Made by a program: the position numbers and the translations under genes
Assembly: GCA_035559815.1 (NCBI GenBank)
Contig: DATMAT010000010.1
Coordinates: forward strand, 40,854 to 104,853
Direction of reading: 5' to 3'
DNA: 64,000 nucleotides
DNA from: Thermodesulfobacteriota bacterium
Lineage (GTDB): Bacteria > Desulfobacterota_D > UBA1144 > Nemesobacterales > CSP1-2
Shown here: one piece after another, positions 18,254 to 27,577 of the stretch
How positions within the stretch are numbered: the first letter of the stretch is position 1
Layout of the letters: the number at the start of each line of letters is the position of its first letter
The notes under the pieces: model-generated
Databases searched by the model: none
Told to the model about the DNA's origin: nothing
Seen by the model: only the letters and a program-made list of their open reading frames with translations

Positions 18254-18475
18254 ATGAACCCGGTCAAAACGTGGGCCATTATACGGTTTATGCTCGGCAT
18301 TGCACAGATGTTTGGAGCCGTATTCTCAGTTCGCTTACTCATCAAAACAGGTTTAAACGAGTATTCCTTAATTGCGGTCGTGGTTACATGCATGCTGACG
18401 ATCATTAGCGTTGTTTTATTTGGAGGTAGATCAAGGAAGAACGAGATTGGGAATGAAAATATAATAAAAGAATAA
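18254..18475 (+). CDS. small two-helix membrane protein downstream of arsC
   Basis: A 73-residue protein with two clear transmembrane helices (about residues 8-30 and 38-58) and a basic tail. Its ATG follows an A8 run directly after the arsC C-terminal coding region, with no separate ribosome-binding site, which suggests coupling to arsC. I do not recognise the family. No arsenite efflux pump (ArsB/Acr3) is present, and at this size the protein is not one. Confidence 0.5.
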   Translation: MNPVKTWAIIRFMLGIAQMFGAVFSVRLLIKTGLNEYSLIAVVVTCMLTIISVVLFGGRSRKNEIGNENIIKE

Positions 18476-18506
18476 TCAAATGAAAGCATTATCTGATCTA
18501 AGTTAT

Positions 18507-20210
18507 TCAAAACTCCAATTGTATCCTTGAAAACAGCTCGTAAATATTTCTATCAAGCTGCTGATCCTCTGCTATAAGCGATTCGAAGAAGTTCCCTAAT
18601 CTCGCGTAGGCAAAACCAATATTTACGTTAAGCGGCCTAACTATGGGAAAAGTAAACATCCCACCTACTTCGGTGCCCATGTAGTTAGCTCCTGCTCTTT
18701 TTTTAGCAGACCAAAAGCTGCCACTTTCCAGTTCTAATCTAATCAGTCTATGTAAAGGCAAATTTAACTTGACTTGCGCAGTAAGAAGGCCCGCTCCGCT
18801 ACCCAGTCTTGTGTTTCCAATATCAAGCCCAAAGTCATTGACATCGGAAGGTCCGTTTGCCGTGAATATATGGGTGTAAGCCCAATATCCCTCCGTGCCT
18901 ACCAAACCTTCAATTGTATTGAAGCGATTATCCATTTTTCCTTCTTCGTCTCCAGTGGCAAAGATAAATAGACCACTCAGAAGTAATGGACCGTAGGGAA
19001 GATCAGTAAGGGGAACTACACCCTCGCCTTTGAATGCCACTCCTTGGTGTGAACCCTCCGGTATTGTGAGACCCGAGGGAAGAGAGGTTGGCTGGTCAAA
19101 CTCACCCACATTTAAAACAAAGAAACCATTTAATCCCACTAAACCTATTTCTGTTCTTCCGCTGACTCCAATCCATGCTTCCTGAAAATCCCCCACGGAA
19201 GGTTCATCAATGTCATTTAGAATATAATAAACATGAAGTCCCACCCTTGTGGCTTCATTAAAAAAAGGTGTGGTAAAATCGGCAAGGATTAGGTGAGCAT
19301 CTTCTCCCAGTTCATTGATTATGTTGAATCCGAGTCCGTCAATGAGTCTTAAATAGCTTAACCTGTAAGTAAAGTCACTAATCTCCCCGGTAAGAGCCAC
19401 CCCTCCGACATTAAAATCCCAGTCCGCACTGAACTGTGTGTCTCCCAAGTAGTCTGAAGATGGGATAATCCCTGCTACAAACGTAGCTTCTTTAATCGGG
19501 GAAGCATAGAAATAAGCGTAACGGAGTCCTCGGTCATCTAACCTATTGAAGGCAATATTATCAAAATCAATTCCCTCTCTCGGATCGCTAATGTCGGGCC
19601 CAACTCCTAGTCCGCTTCTATACTCAAGCTGTACATAACCGCCTACGTTCTCTAACGGTCTTATATCAATCCCTAATCGCGCTCTCTGACGTAGGAAATC
19701 GTAGTTCTTAGTGTTGCCAAAATTGGTGTTTGCCGGACCAGGAATATTACTTGCGTTGTACATAAGGCGCTGCTGAACCCAGAATCCTACGCGGAGCTTG
19801 TCTAGTGAAACTACTCTTTCAGGGAGGTTTTCGTTAAGACCCAGTCCTTCAAAATATAGATGCTCATCAGAAGGCGTTTCAGGAGAAATTTCTGCATCTG
19901 TCTCATAACTGGTTTTAATCTCCTTCTCTTCTTCACCCGGTTTTCCCTTCATCTCGCTTAGTTCTCTAGTGAGTTGATTGAGCTTCTCTTTTAGCTCCGT
20001 CATCTCTTGCTTTTCTTCAGCACGGTCTTCTATTACTTTCTGAAAATCTTCACTCAGCTTCTCCAGTTTTTTCTCAAATTCCTCCATTTTGCTTTTCTCG
20101 GTAGTTTCTTTCTCCGTAATCTCTTCAGCAAAGACTAGGGATAATCCTGCACTGAAAATAATTCCCAAAAAGACGGCAGGAATACAAAGAATAAGGGAAC
20201 TTTTTCTCAT
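18507..20210 (-). CDS. outer-membrane porin-like protein with N-terminal coiled coil
   Basis: A 567-residue protein from ATG 20210, which has AGGAGGG upstream and a signal peptide 'LGIIFSAGLSLVFAEE'. Residues about 30-100 form a charged Glu/Lys coiled coil of the kind that anchors porins to peptidoglycan. The rest is a beta-barrel pattern with alternating aromatic strands and a terminal 'IQLEF' ending in Phe, the BAM-recognition signature. An in-frame extension upstream to 20420 has no ribosome-binding site and is rejected. It follows the molybdoenzyme catalytic gene by 215 nt, so it may let the enzyme's substrate or product cross the outer membrane. Confidence 0.7.
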   Translation of the reverse strand: MRKSSLILCIPAVFLGIIFSAGLSLVFAEEITEKETTEKSKMEEFEKKLEKLSEDFQKVIEDRAEEKQEMTELKEKLNQLTRELSEMKGKPGEEEKEIKTSYETDAEISPETPSDEHLYFEGLGLNENLPERVVSLDKLRVGFWVQQRLMYNASNIPGPANTNFGNTKNYDFLRQRARLGIDIRPLENVGGYVQLEYRSGLGVGPDISDPREGIDFDNIAFNRLDDRGLRYAYFYASPIKEATFVAGIIPSSDYLGDTQFSADWDFNVGGVALTGEISDFTYRLSYLRLIDGLGFNIINELGEDAHLILADFTTPFFNEATRVGLHVYYILNDIDEPSVGDFQEAWIGVSGRTEIGLVGLNGFFVLNVGEFDQPTSLPSGLTIPEGSHQGVAFKGEGVVPLTDLPYGPLLLSGLFIFATGDEEGKMDNRFNTIEGLVGTEGYWAYTHIFTANGPSDVNDFGLDIGNTRLGSGAGLLTAQVKLNLPLHRLIRLELESGSFWSAKKRAGANYMGTEVGGMFTFPIVRPLNVNIGFAYARLGNFFESLIAEDQQLDRNIYELFSRIQLEF

Positions 20211-20328
20211 TGAACTTTCCCTCCTAAGCTTTGAATTACAGGTAGCTATAAACTCAAACACACCGGTACGGATTCGTTTTGAAGATGCGATTCTGCTCTT
20301 AGGTAACTTGGGGGCTAATTTTTCATAA

Positions 20329-20416
20329 CGGAGCGTAGAGTGATTCCCTAGGAGGTAAGAAGCCCCAGACGTCAAGATTGTTAGCTCCGCACCCCATCGA
20401 TCTCCTCTACGCTCCG
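20329..20416 (-). promoter_or_regulatory. 88-nt structured element between molybdoenzyme and porin genes
   Basis: A perfect 12-bp inverted repeat, CGGAGCGTAGAG (20329-20340) and CTCTACGCTCCG (20405-20416), encloses 64 nt. The interior includes a CCTAGG hexamer and a 'GGTGCGGAGC' segment. On the transcribed minus strand it begins just after the catalytic-subunit stop codon and ends about 119 nt before the porin ATG. It could be an mRNA-processing hairpin, an attenuator, a cis-regulatory RNA or an inserted palindrome. It matches no riboswitch I know. Confidence 0.5.
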
Positions 20417-20425
20417 GCATTACGT

Positions 20426-23400
20426 TTATACTTTCAACAATTTTACTTTCGTGTCATAAAAAGAAACGCTTGCGCCTACGAGGTCGGACAACGTACTTTT
20501 CAGGTAAGGATCTATCAACATCGCTGCGTTCGCGTGAACCCCTTTTCCTCTTCGTGAATCACCCTCAATTCTCTTACCATCAATCACTATGTCTTTTGAA
20601 CCGTAAGACCAGTGTCCCCATCCTAGGCCAAACGTAACCACTCCCGGCCTTATTCCCTGGACCACTTTCAACTTACCAATCATCTTCTTTTCCACGCCGT
20701 TTCCTATATCCCATACCCCTTCGGGGTTAGAAGGAGATATTACTAAGACCTCGTCACCATTCTTCAAGCCGAGATTGTCGGCGTCGCGTTTGTTTATGAC
20801 AATGGCGTTATCGGGCATAAGAGAAAGCAACCAGTAATTGGAAGGCGTTCTGGATTTAGTCATGGATATTTCTCTATGAGTTATGAGATGAAGATTGTAT
20901 TCATCGAACTTGATTTCGTTACCTTGTGAATCGGTTATGGGATAGTGTTTTGCGATACCGCTAAATTTTTTGCCGGTTATACTATTTTTGGTTGTTGCCG
21001 CTTTTTCCGAGTAGAGGTTTACGAGGGTACCGTATTTGTTCTTGACCAGATCACCTTCGTAGCCATCTTCATAGTTCTGGTATCTACCGCCGCGATTTAG
21101 TACATAAACAACCCGACGCCAGGTTTTCTCATCATCGCCTACCGCTTTTTTCCATCTTTTAGCGTCATAAATGGTATCTGGCAAGTGTCTTCTTGTTTTT
21201 TCAAACATTTCTAACTCTTGCCCATCAGCTTCAGCTACTGGTTTTCCGTCGAAACCGACATTCGCCACCATTTTAAGGTACAAGTCTTCTTCTCTTTTAA
21301 AATCCATACCGTTTCCGAAACCATTCTCACCAAAACCCGGCAAGCCCATCTTTTCAGCGATTGCCAGAATAGTAGCCTCAAGCGAAATTGGCATTTTCTG
21401 GCCAAAGACCTCAACCGTTTCGGTAATGGGTGGAATCACCGGCTGGCGGACAGGCTGTATTTTGTGAGCGAACCCAGGATGTGAACCTTGGAACTCCCAC
21501 CGCTCTAGGTATGTTAGGTCGGGGAAAATGTAATCGGAGTAGAGGGAGGTCTCGCCTATAGTTATATCTATAGTGATAAATAGAGGAAGCTTATTTACGT
21601 CCATCAGAACCTCTATAAGCCTGTTTCCCCCCGGTAATGCGTAAACTGGGCTTCCCATGTACAAAAACATGGCTTTTACCGGATACGGATACTCATCCCG
21701 TATCGAAGGTATTATTTCTTGATATATGTCGGACGCGAGGGGGAAAAATGGTCTTTTTGCAGGATAATCATTATAAAGAGTAGTTTCCTCGTACTTAACG
21801 TCATGTCGTATTATGCTGATGCCCGATGTGGTTAGTTTGCCCGGGTGTAACTTTTCAATGTTGAAAGGGAATCCCTCTTTTTCACCAAGGTGATTCCACT
21901 TGCTAGCGGTTATGTAACCTCCTTTCCAGTCATAGTTTCCTATCATCAGGTTTAAAGAGTTCCATGCCAGACAATTATAAAAACCGTTCGTGTGTTGTGA
22001 GACACCTCTATGTATGTCAGCTACCGCTTTTTTGCCGTGACTGGTGAATTCGTTTGCCAACTCTAGAATGTCCTGTGGTTTTGACCCGCAGATTTCTGCC
22101 CATTCCTCTAATGTGTGTTCCTTTGACGATTCGAAGAATAATTGAAATGCACTTTTCACACGAATTCCGTTTATTTCGCTTTCCATTAAAAGATCCCCTT
22201 CAACGGCGTTTTCTTCGTCGTAGGGGTTTACCGGGATTGGTTTTCCGTCCTTCATGGCAACAAAAAGCTCATAGTCGAATGTCACCCCATCCTTTGTTTG
22301 CCTTTTGATCGGCTCTGAAAGCCCTATCTCATTAGCTCTGAGGAACTTGTCCGGTTCTCCTTTTTCATTTATTTTCACAAGCCATGTAGCGTTACACCAG
22401 GTTGGCTCCCCGTCCGCTTTAGCGGCGGCTTTATTGGCGTTCTCAAGGTATTTTTGATCATATTTTCCATTCTCAATTATCCATCTGGCCATTGCCAGAG
22501 CTAGAGCGCTTTCCATACCCGGTTGTATAGGTATCCACTTCCAGGCCTTTGATGCTGTTTTTGAAAACCGGGGATCGACAACTGCGATTTTCATTTTCCC
22601 ATCTACTACGTTATTAACTATTCTAGGGGTTCTCCCTGGCGGACCGTAGTTCCCCTCGAATGGAGAGGCGCCAACGAAGATTATAAATTCAGCATTACCA
22701 GTATCTGCTTGCCAGTAGAATTTTTTCCCGCCCGTCCATTTTACTTCCTTCGATTTTTCGTCGTAATCCCATTGCTCGCTCATAGCTTTTCCGGTGAAAT
22801 AAAGTGAACCCTGACATACAGTTGTGTGTCCATGGGCATTAAGGGAGCCAAAGGAGCCCATGAACCTCTTTATGAAGTCACCTCTACCGTCTTTTACTCT
22901 CCCCCATACAAAAGCCAGTTGATTGTTCTTGGGGCCAAGATCGGGGTGATCGGGGTCAATAAGGATATCCAGGTATTCTTTGTTGACTTTCTTGAAATTG
23001 CTTATTTCCTCTTCAAGAGCGCTTTCAGGTAATTCCCCTTTTCTCACCTTCTTTATAACTTTTTTGAGTTTTTTTAGCTCCTCATCTATATTCTTCGAAG
23101 TCTGCTGGTCACGTAGTGCCCATATTTCTTTCAGACCTGAAACATATCTTTTTTCTTCACCGGGCACATTTTGGAATAGGTATCCCCCTTCAACAACCTC
23201 CTGGACTGCTTGGTCAAAAGGAATCGTTATCCACCTGTTCTCACCCCGTTTTCCGGCACGTTTTAATACCTTTCTTATCCTGTAGGGGTCATAAACATTC
23301 ATTAATCCCGCCTGACCTTTGGGGCAGATTGCCCCGTCTATGTTTGCCACCTCAGTAAGTGATGACTCATAGTTAATGTGCGGATAAAGGGCGTGGGGAG

Positions 23401-23686
23401 CCAGGGGGTTTCCATCAACTTTAACGGCTACATCATCTAGGATTTTGACCTTAATTCCGCATCCCGTGTTGCACATAAGGCAAGATGAATAAAGAATGTT
23501 TTCAGGTTCATTCAAAGGGTATGCTTCTATGGTTTCAGGATTGTCAAGGGCTCCCGATCGTATCTGGTCACATCCGGAAACAACGGTGGATAAAGCGGCG
23601 GTTCCACCAAGTAGGGCCGTAGTTTTTAAGAACTTCCTTCTACCCGTGACTGTACCGTTTTCAGCTCCTTCTTTCTTCGTAATCAT
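20426..23686 (-). CDS. molybdopterin oxidoreductase catalytic subunit (TtrA/SrdA-like), Tat-exported
   Basis: A 1086-residue DMSO-reductase-family enzyme. A Tat signal 'GRRKFLKTTALLGG' (Arg16-Arg17) is followed by a lipobox-like 'VVSGC' (Cys39). The [4Fe-4S] motif is Cys69-x2-Cys72-x3-Cys76-x44-Cys121. The likely Mo ligand is Cys291 in 'HTTVCQGS'. Family blocks 'FVGASPFEGNYGPP', 'VVDPRFSKTA' and a C-terminal molybdopterin-binding domain are present. Length and motifs fit tetrathionate- or selenate-reductase-like enzymes better than the shorter arsenate reductase ArrA. It overlaps the NrfD gene by 4 nt (ATGA). The substrate is inferred only as an inorganic oxyanion. Confidence 0.75.
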   Translation of the reverse strand: MITKKEGAENGTVTGRRKFLKTTALLGGTAALSTVVSGCDQIRSGALDNPETIEAYPLNEPENILYSSCLMCNTGCGIKVKILDDVAVKVDGNPLAPHALYPHINYESSLTEVANIDGAICPKGQAGLMNVYDPYRIRKVLKRAGKRGENRWITIPFDQAVQEVVEGGYLFQNVPGEEKRYVSGLKEIWALRDQQTSKNIDEELKKLKKVIKKVRKGELPESALEEEISNFKKVNKEYLDILIDPDHPDLGPKNNQLAFVWGRVKDGRGDFIKRFMGSFGSLNAHGHTTVCQGSLYFTGKAMSEQWDYDEKSKEVKWTGGKKFYWQADTGNAEFIIFVGASPFEGNYGPPGRTPRIVNNVVDGKMKIAVVDPRFSKTASKAWKWIPIQPGMESALALAMARWIIENGKYDQKYLENANKAAAKADGEPTWCNATWLVKINEKGEPDKFLRANEIGLSEPIKRQTKDGVTFDYELFVAMKDGKPIPVNPYDEENAVEGDLLMESEINGIRVKSAFQLFFESSKEHTLEEWAEICGSKPQDILELANEFTSHGKKAVADIHRGVSQHTNGFYNCLAWNSLNLMIGNYDWKGGYITASKWNHLGEKEGFPFNIEKLHPGKLTTSGISIIRHDVKYEETTLYNDYPAKRPFFPLASDIYQEIIPSIRDEYPYPVKAMFLYMGSPVYALPGGNRLIEVLMDVNKLPLFITIDITIGETSLYSDYIFPDLTYLERWEFQGSHPGFAHKIQPVRQPVIPPITETVEVFGQKMPISLEATILAIAEKMGLPGFGENGFGNGMDFKREEDLYLKMVANVGFDGKPVAEADGQELEMFEKTRRHLPDTIYDAKRWKKAVGDDEKTWRRVVYVLNRGGRYQNYEDGYEGDLVKNKYGTLVNLYSEKAATTKNSITGKKFSGIAKHYPITDSQGNEIKFDEYNLHLITHREISMTKSRTPSNYWLLSLMPDNAIVINKRDADNLGLKNGDEVLVISPSNPEGVWDIGNGVEKKMIGKLKVVQGIRPGVVTFGLGWGHWSYGSKDIVIDGKRIEGDSRRGKGVHANAAMLIDPYLKSTLSDLVGASVSFYDTKVKLLKV

Positions 23687-24948
23687 CTCTCGCTCCCTCC
23701 TTTGAATTTCATTCCCAACTCCTCAACCATAGGCAAGAGCTTATAGGCAAGAGCAAAAAGAAACACGAATAAGGCGATGGGAAATATAGTGGTAATCCAC
23801 TCGAACGCACTGGGGAAGTAAAAGTAATTCCATCTTTTATCGAAGTAGGCTTGGTCAAGTCCACTAATGGGAGGTATAACAAATGCCGGTATGACCAGGT
23901 TCAATCTTACGGTCACCAGTCCTATAACCGCGCTTAATCCGGCCAGGCCTAGCCAAGTAGGATCGTTCCTTCTAAATACATAAATCAGAACAGGGATAAT
24001 GGTTCCTAGTAATAACTGTCCAAACCAAAATGTATAGGGAAAAGGCCCGAATAGTATTTTACGAAAAACTTCAGCGCGTTCCGGCACCCCGCTATAGAGT
24101 CCGATTAGAGCCTCGAAAAAAAGCATAATTGGGATTAAAAGTATGAATACAATCATAAAGGTGGATACTGTCTTTACCACGTCGGCATAATGTTTATCCT
24201 TACTCTCTCCGAGAAAAGAATAGAGAAAAACTATTATTCCTGTTCCCGCTGCTAAAGCTGATACCAAAAATACAAAAGGGACTGTTGCGCTAAACCAGAA
24301 TGGTTTTGCAGCAACCACTGCAAATAAAGCTCCGCCCAGTCCTGCCGCTCCTATCGCCGCTGGAATACCGATTATTCCAAGGACTTTTATAGTTTTGAGA
24401 CTACTGGTGTGGCATTTATTGTATTCACTCTCAGATTTCGGGCACCTGAAATTCAAAGAAAGAATTTTATAGATGGATTTCCTCAAGCCGATTGAGTTGT
24501 CAGCCATATCAGCTAAATCACACCTCATGAGAAACCATAGCGATGCAAGAAGGGCCAAAACATAAAAAAGATAAAACAATGTCTCCCAGGCCAGGACGGA
24601 CGTGTAATTCCAGTTCGTAAAAATTCTCCAAAATCTTTCAGGATGCCCCAAATCGATCCAAATAAAGAGCATTCCGGCTACTAATGAAAACACTGATGAA
24701 AGTAGGGCCAGTCTCCCTGTCTTCTCCAGTTTTTGAACACCAAAGACATATATTAAAGTCGAATATAAGAATAATCCGATGGATAGGCCGATGAAGTATG
24801 TGTAGAAAGCGACCCATATCCCCCAGGGTATCGTGCTGGATAAATTGGTCTCCGTTTCACCGGCGGAAAAGCGCCATATAATTGATAGAACTCCTATTAC
24901 CGCCCCGATACTGAATAATATCCAAAAAGCTCTCTCTGATTTTTTCAT
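23683..24948 (-). CDS. NrfD/PsrC-type membrane quinone-interacting subunit
   Basis: A 421-residue integral membrane protein with about ten hydrophobic helices. NrfD/PsrC proteins exchange electrons between the quinone pool and a periplasmic Fe-S subunit. The order Fe-S, NrfD, catalytic (B-C-A) is the one in ttrBCA and srdBCA operons. It begins 12 nt after the Fe-S gene, with an AGGGAGGC-type ribosome-binding site in between. A soluble insert of about 30 residues with several Cys/His ('RCPKSESEYNKCHTSS') lies in the middle and could bind a metal. Confidence 0.8.
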   Translation of the reverse strand: MKKSERAFWILFSIGAVIGVLSIIWRFSAGETETNLSSTIPWGIWVAFYTYFIGLSIGLFLYSTLIYVFGVQKLEKTGRLALLSSVFSLVAGMLFIWIDLGHPERFWRIFTNWNYTSVLAWETLFYLFYVLALLASLWFLMRCDLADMADNSIGLRKSIYKILSLNFRCPKSESEYNKCHTSSLKTIKVLGIIGIPAAIGAAGLGGALFAVVAAKPFWFSATVPFVFLVSALAAGTGIIVFLYSFLGESKDKHYADVVKTVSTFMIVFILLIPIMLFFEALIGLYSGVPERAEVFRKILFGPFPYTFWFGQLLLGTIIPVLIYVFRRNDPTWLGLAGLSAVIGLVTVRLNLVIPAFVIPPISGLDQAYFDKRWNYFYFPSAFEWITTIFPIALFVFLFALAYKLLPMVEELGMKFKGGSER

Positions 24949-24960
24949 GACTAAGCCTCC

Positions 24961-25905
24961 CTATGTTAGGTAATAAACATTAGGCTCGGTTCCTAGTTCC
25001 TCTTTTAATCTCATGACGTTGGGTTTTGTTATTAGCCCTGCAACCAAGCTGTCTGGGTCATTCTTGTCTCCAAAAAATGTGGCCCGTCCAATACAGCTCG
25101 TGACGCACTGAGGTAAAAGACCCCTTTCTATCCTGTGAAGGCAGAAGTGACACTTCCTCGCATTGCCAACCGGGGATTCATGTCCTGCCCTTTTCCATTT
25201 TCGATGGTATTCAAAGTTAGGAGCCTCTTCTATTTCGGAAAGCGAAGGGGTTGCATCTGTATAGTTCTCTCCGAAATCATAACTTCTTGCGCCGTAAGGG
25301 CACGCCGTAATGCAGTATTTGCACCCTATACACTTTTCATAATCAATGGCCACTATCCCATCGGGTCTTTTGTAGGTAGCTTTTACGGGGCAAACCGGTG
25401 TGCAAGGAGGGTTTTCACACTGAAAACAGGGGCGGGGAACAAATCTTCTGGCGACGTTAGGGAATTCGCCAATCTCCTCATCAATAACAGGCCGGTAGAC
25501 AACTCCGGGTGGTAGTTTATTTTCGACGATGCACGCCACAGTACAGGCATGGCAACCAATACACTTTCTCAGGTCAATTACCATTACCCATTTTCTCTGC
25601 TCAATGGGTTTATTCAAAGCTCTCTGCAAGTCTCTCATCATCCTTATAAGTACATCTTCGTTAGGTCGAGGCTCTGGGAGTTCTATTTCCTTAAGGTTGG
25701 GGAGTTTATAATGATATTTGTTTGGCTCTTCAGAAGTTTCTTCCGCTTTAGAGCTGCTTACAAACCCAAGGGCTGGAGCTACAAGGCTGGCAAAAACACC
25801 GCTTGCAAACTTTTCCAGGAATTCTCTTCTAGCTAAATCATATTTTTCCAAATCGGTTTTGCGGTTGTTTTCTTTATCTATCCTACCATTGTCTGTATCC
25901 TCCAT
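24961..25905 (-). CDS. four-cluster ferredoxin-like Fe-S subunit of the molybdoenzyme
   Basis: A 314-residue electron-transfer subunit with four Cys groups for [4Fe-4S] clusters: '[11 protein letters not shown]', '[13 protein letters not shown]', '[11 protein letters not shown]' and '[20 protein letters not shown]'. An N-terminal '[24 protein letters not shown]' region resembles a Tat signal (twin Arg, quoted partly: ARREFLEKF), so the subunit faces the periplasm. It carries electrons between the NrfD-type subunit and the molybdenum protein. An AGGAGGT ribosome-binding site precedes it. It is the first gene of the operon, behind a 570-bp gene-free region. Confidence 0.8.
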   Translation of the reverse strand: MEDTDNGRIDKENNRKTDLEKYDLARREFLEKFASGVFASLVAPALGFVSSSKAEETSEEPNKYHYKLPNLKEIELPEPRPNEDVLIRMMRDLQRALNKPIEQRKWVMVIDLRKCIGCHACTVACIVENKLPPGVVYRPVIDEEIGEFPNVARRFVPRPCFQCENPPCTPVCPVKATYKRPDGIVAIDYEKCIGCKYCITACPYGARSYDFGENYTDATPSLSEIEEAPNFEYHRKWKRAGHESPVGNARKCHFCLHRIERGLLPQCVTSCIGRATFFGDKNDPDSLVAGLITKPNVMRLKEELGTEPNVYYLT

Positions 25906-26474
25906 CGATTTAACCTCCTAGTGATTTTCTAGTTATTCATTCCTTTATAATCTCGTTCTCTTCGTTTGTTCGCTGAATATATCCCCTAGATTTCCTCACC
26001 GCCCATGCCTACTGCAAATTTCGTGATTTTATTCCCATCAAAAATCAATGTGGTCATGGCTAGTATCAAAGGAAATTCTTGCATTTTTTAGCCCATAACT
26101 AAGCTCCTTTCGGAGGAAAAAGCAAGAATCAAGCCAATGAAATTTCCTTTTCTTAGCTAGCATTTACAGGTTTCGACTTTGAAAAAGGTGTCGGATTGTC
26201 AGAAAATAGTACATTATCTGACGGTGCAGGAACGGAGTATTGTGGATATTTATTTTACAAATGCGCCCACATTCGACATTCCGGATTCAGGGGTTTACGA
26301 TCGCAATGGTTAAGGAGGGCAAACTAATAAAAAAACTGGGCCGGTTGGAGAAAACCCTGATTATCTTATAACTGCCACCGTTCTCTGTTTAGAAAGCTTC
26401 GGAACGCAATATTTAACCATTAGTTTAATACCACCGGGAATGACCGGTTCAGTTTTTTCACCTAGCCAGCTTTA
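25906..26474. promoter_or_regulatory. 570-bp leader/intergenic region with a nested palindrome (26056-26163)
   Basis: No ORF is supported. Positions 26056-26163 form a nested fold. GCTAG (26059-26063) pairs with CTAGC (26157-26161). AAAGGAAATT (26068-26077) pairs with AATTTCCTTT (26141-26150). ATTCTTGC (26075-26082) pairs with GCAAGAAT (26122-26129). A small CTCC/GGAG hairpin lies at 26104-26115. The region lies between the divergent... more exactly, upstream of the minus-strand molybdoenzyme operon and downstream of osmC, so it could be a 5' leader, a terminator for osmC, or both. Confidence 0.5.
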
Positions 26475-26921
26475 CTATTTGCCCGGTTCATTCTCTGGAC
26501 TAATGATTATTTCTCCTGAAATCTCACAAGCATTTGCTACTGTATTGTAGATCGTTCCATATTTTTCGAGATTGCGGCGGAGAAGATCTATTCTTTCTGG
26601 TGATTGATTTGTATATAAAGTCAGTTCGTATTTAACCGTAGTGAGACGTGGGGGAGGTTCCTCTCGTACACCGTGAACCTTTATAGAAGCTTTGTTATAG
26701 GCAAAGTGCAGCCTCTCCGAAAAACGCTCGACGTTCTTCAAAATACAGGCGGCAAATGCGCTCAGGAATAACTCAGCAGGGTTAAATAAATGCTCGCTTT
26801 GTCCGGGTGATGAATCGAAGTAAATTTGTGCCTCCTTAGTTCTCACTGTAGAGACGTTTGGCACCACCTGCTCTGCTTTTACTTCATATTCCATGCCCAT
26901 GTATTCAAATTTCCATTGCAA
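26475..26921 (-). CDS. OsmC/Ohr family protein
   Basis: A 148-residue protein with the OsmC fold pattern: an N-terminal strand region, the helix 'NPAELFLSAFAACILKNVERFSER' (partial motif: NPAELFLSAFAAC with the first redox Cys), and a second Cys in 'VANACEISGEI'. OsmC proteins reduce organic hydroperoxides with a Cys pair, but many family members have unproven substrates. The start at 26921 has no clear ribosome-binding site; Met at 26900 is an alternative. The start abuts the arsA fragment on the opposite strand. Confidence 0.75.
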   Translation of the reverse strand: MQWKFEYMGMEYEVKAEQVVPNVSTVRTKEAQIYFDSSPGQSEHLFNPAELFLSAFAACILKNVERFSERLHFAYNKASIKVHGVREEPPPRLTTVKYELTLYTNQSPERIDLLRRNLEKYGTIYNTVANACEISGEIIISPENEPGK

Positions 26922-26934
26922 CGATCATACCAGA

Positions 26935-27577
26935 GACTATCCCTATTATTAGAGTAAGATACGATCCTGCTTCCCACATTGGCGAAGTTCTTGAGCAGAA
27001 AATCGAAGACACTATCAGGAAGGTGGAAGGAGTTGGTAATCTCTGGGCCGTTATAATCGACCAGGAGAAGGCCGTAGAAGAATACAAGAAAAGGATTCTA
27101 GACGATGCAAGTAAGAGATACACGGATGATATGCTTGTGGCAATTAGCGAGGAGCTGGAATCACCCTGTACGGAAGAGATGGCCGCATTTGATAAGTTCA
27201 TGACTTATGCAGAGAGCGAAGAGTACGATGTAATCGTATTCGATACCGCGCCGACCGGTCATACATTGAGGCTTCTTGAGCTCCCATTTGATTACAGCGA
27301 GCAGGTAGGCTTGATGGCGGCGACTACAGAGAAAAGCGAAGCGGTAAAAGGAGAGACGGAGAAACGTCTCGATCGCATAATAAATAGGATGAAGGATCCG
27401 AAACGTTCGGTCTTCGCTTTTGTGTTTTATCCCGAGTCCACTCCTGTTGTTGAAGCCTACCGTGCAATGATGGATTTAAAAGAAGCAGGCATACCGACTC
27501 AGTTTGTTGTTGCCAATCACAGAAAACGCTCACTCAAGAAGATATCGATAGTATCAGAAATCTTAGGCGGAAAATAA
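26935..27577 (+). pseudogene. ArsA-type ATPase fragment lacking the P-loop
   Basis: The translated segment matches the middle of ArsA/GET3 ATPases: 'DPASHIGEVL' (normally 'STDPASHLGDVL'), 'LESPCTEEMAAF', 'YDVIVFDTAPTGHTLRLLELP' (switch II, cited partly as FDTAPTGHTLR) and 'TQFVVANH'. The N-terminal 'KGGVGKT' P-loop and about 35 residues are absent; osmC on the other strand now occupies that position. After 'VANH' similarity stops. It is therefore truncated at both ends and cannot hydrolyse ATP normally. Intact ArsA energises arsenite export. Confidence 0.75.

Noticed and set aside
20211..20420. 70-residue N-terminal extension of the porin
   Set aside because: It has no ribosome-binding site, crosses the structured element and precedes a standard signal peptide with its own AGGAGGG site.
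20426..23686. Respiratory arsenate reductase ArrA or arsenite oxidase AioA
   Set aside because: The protein is about 230 residues longer than ArrA, and its Cys pattern and B-C-A order fit TtrA/SrdA-like enzymes better. AioA lacks a Cys Mo ligand and pairs with a Rieske protein, which is absent. ArrA-like activity is not excluded by sequence reading alone.
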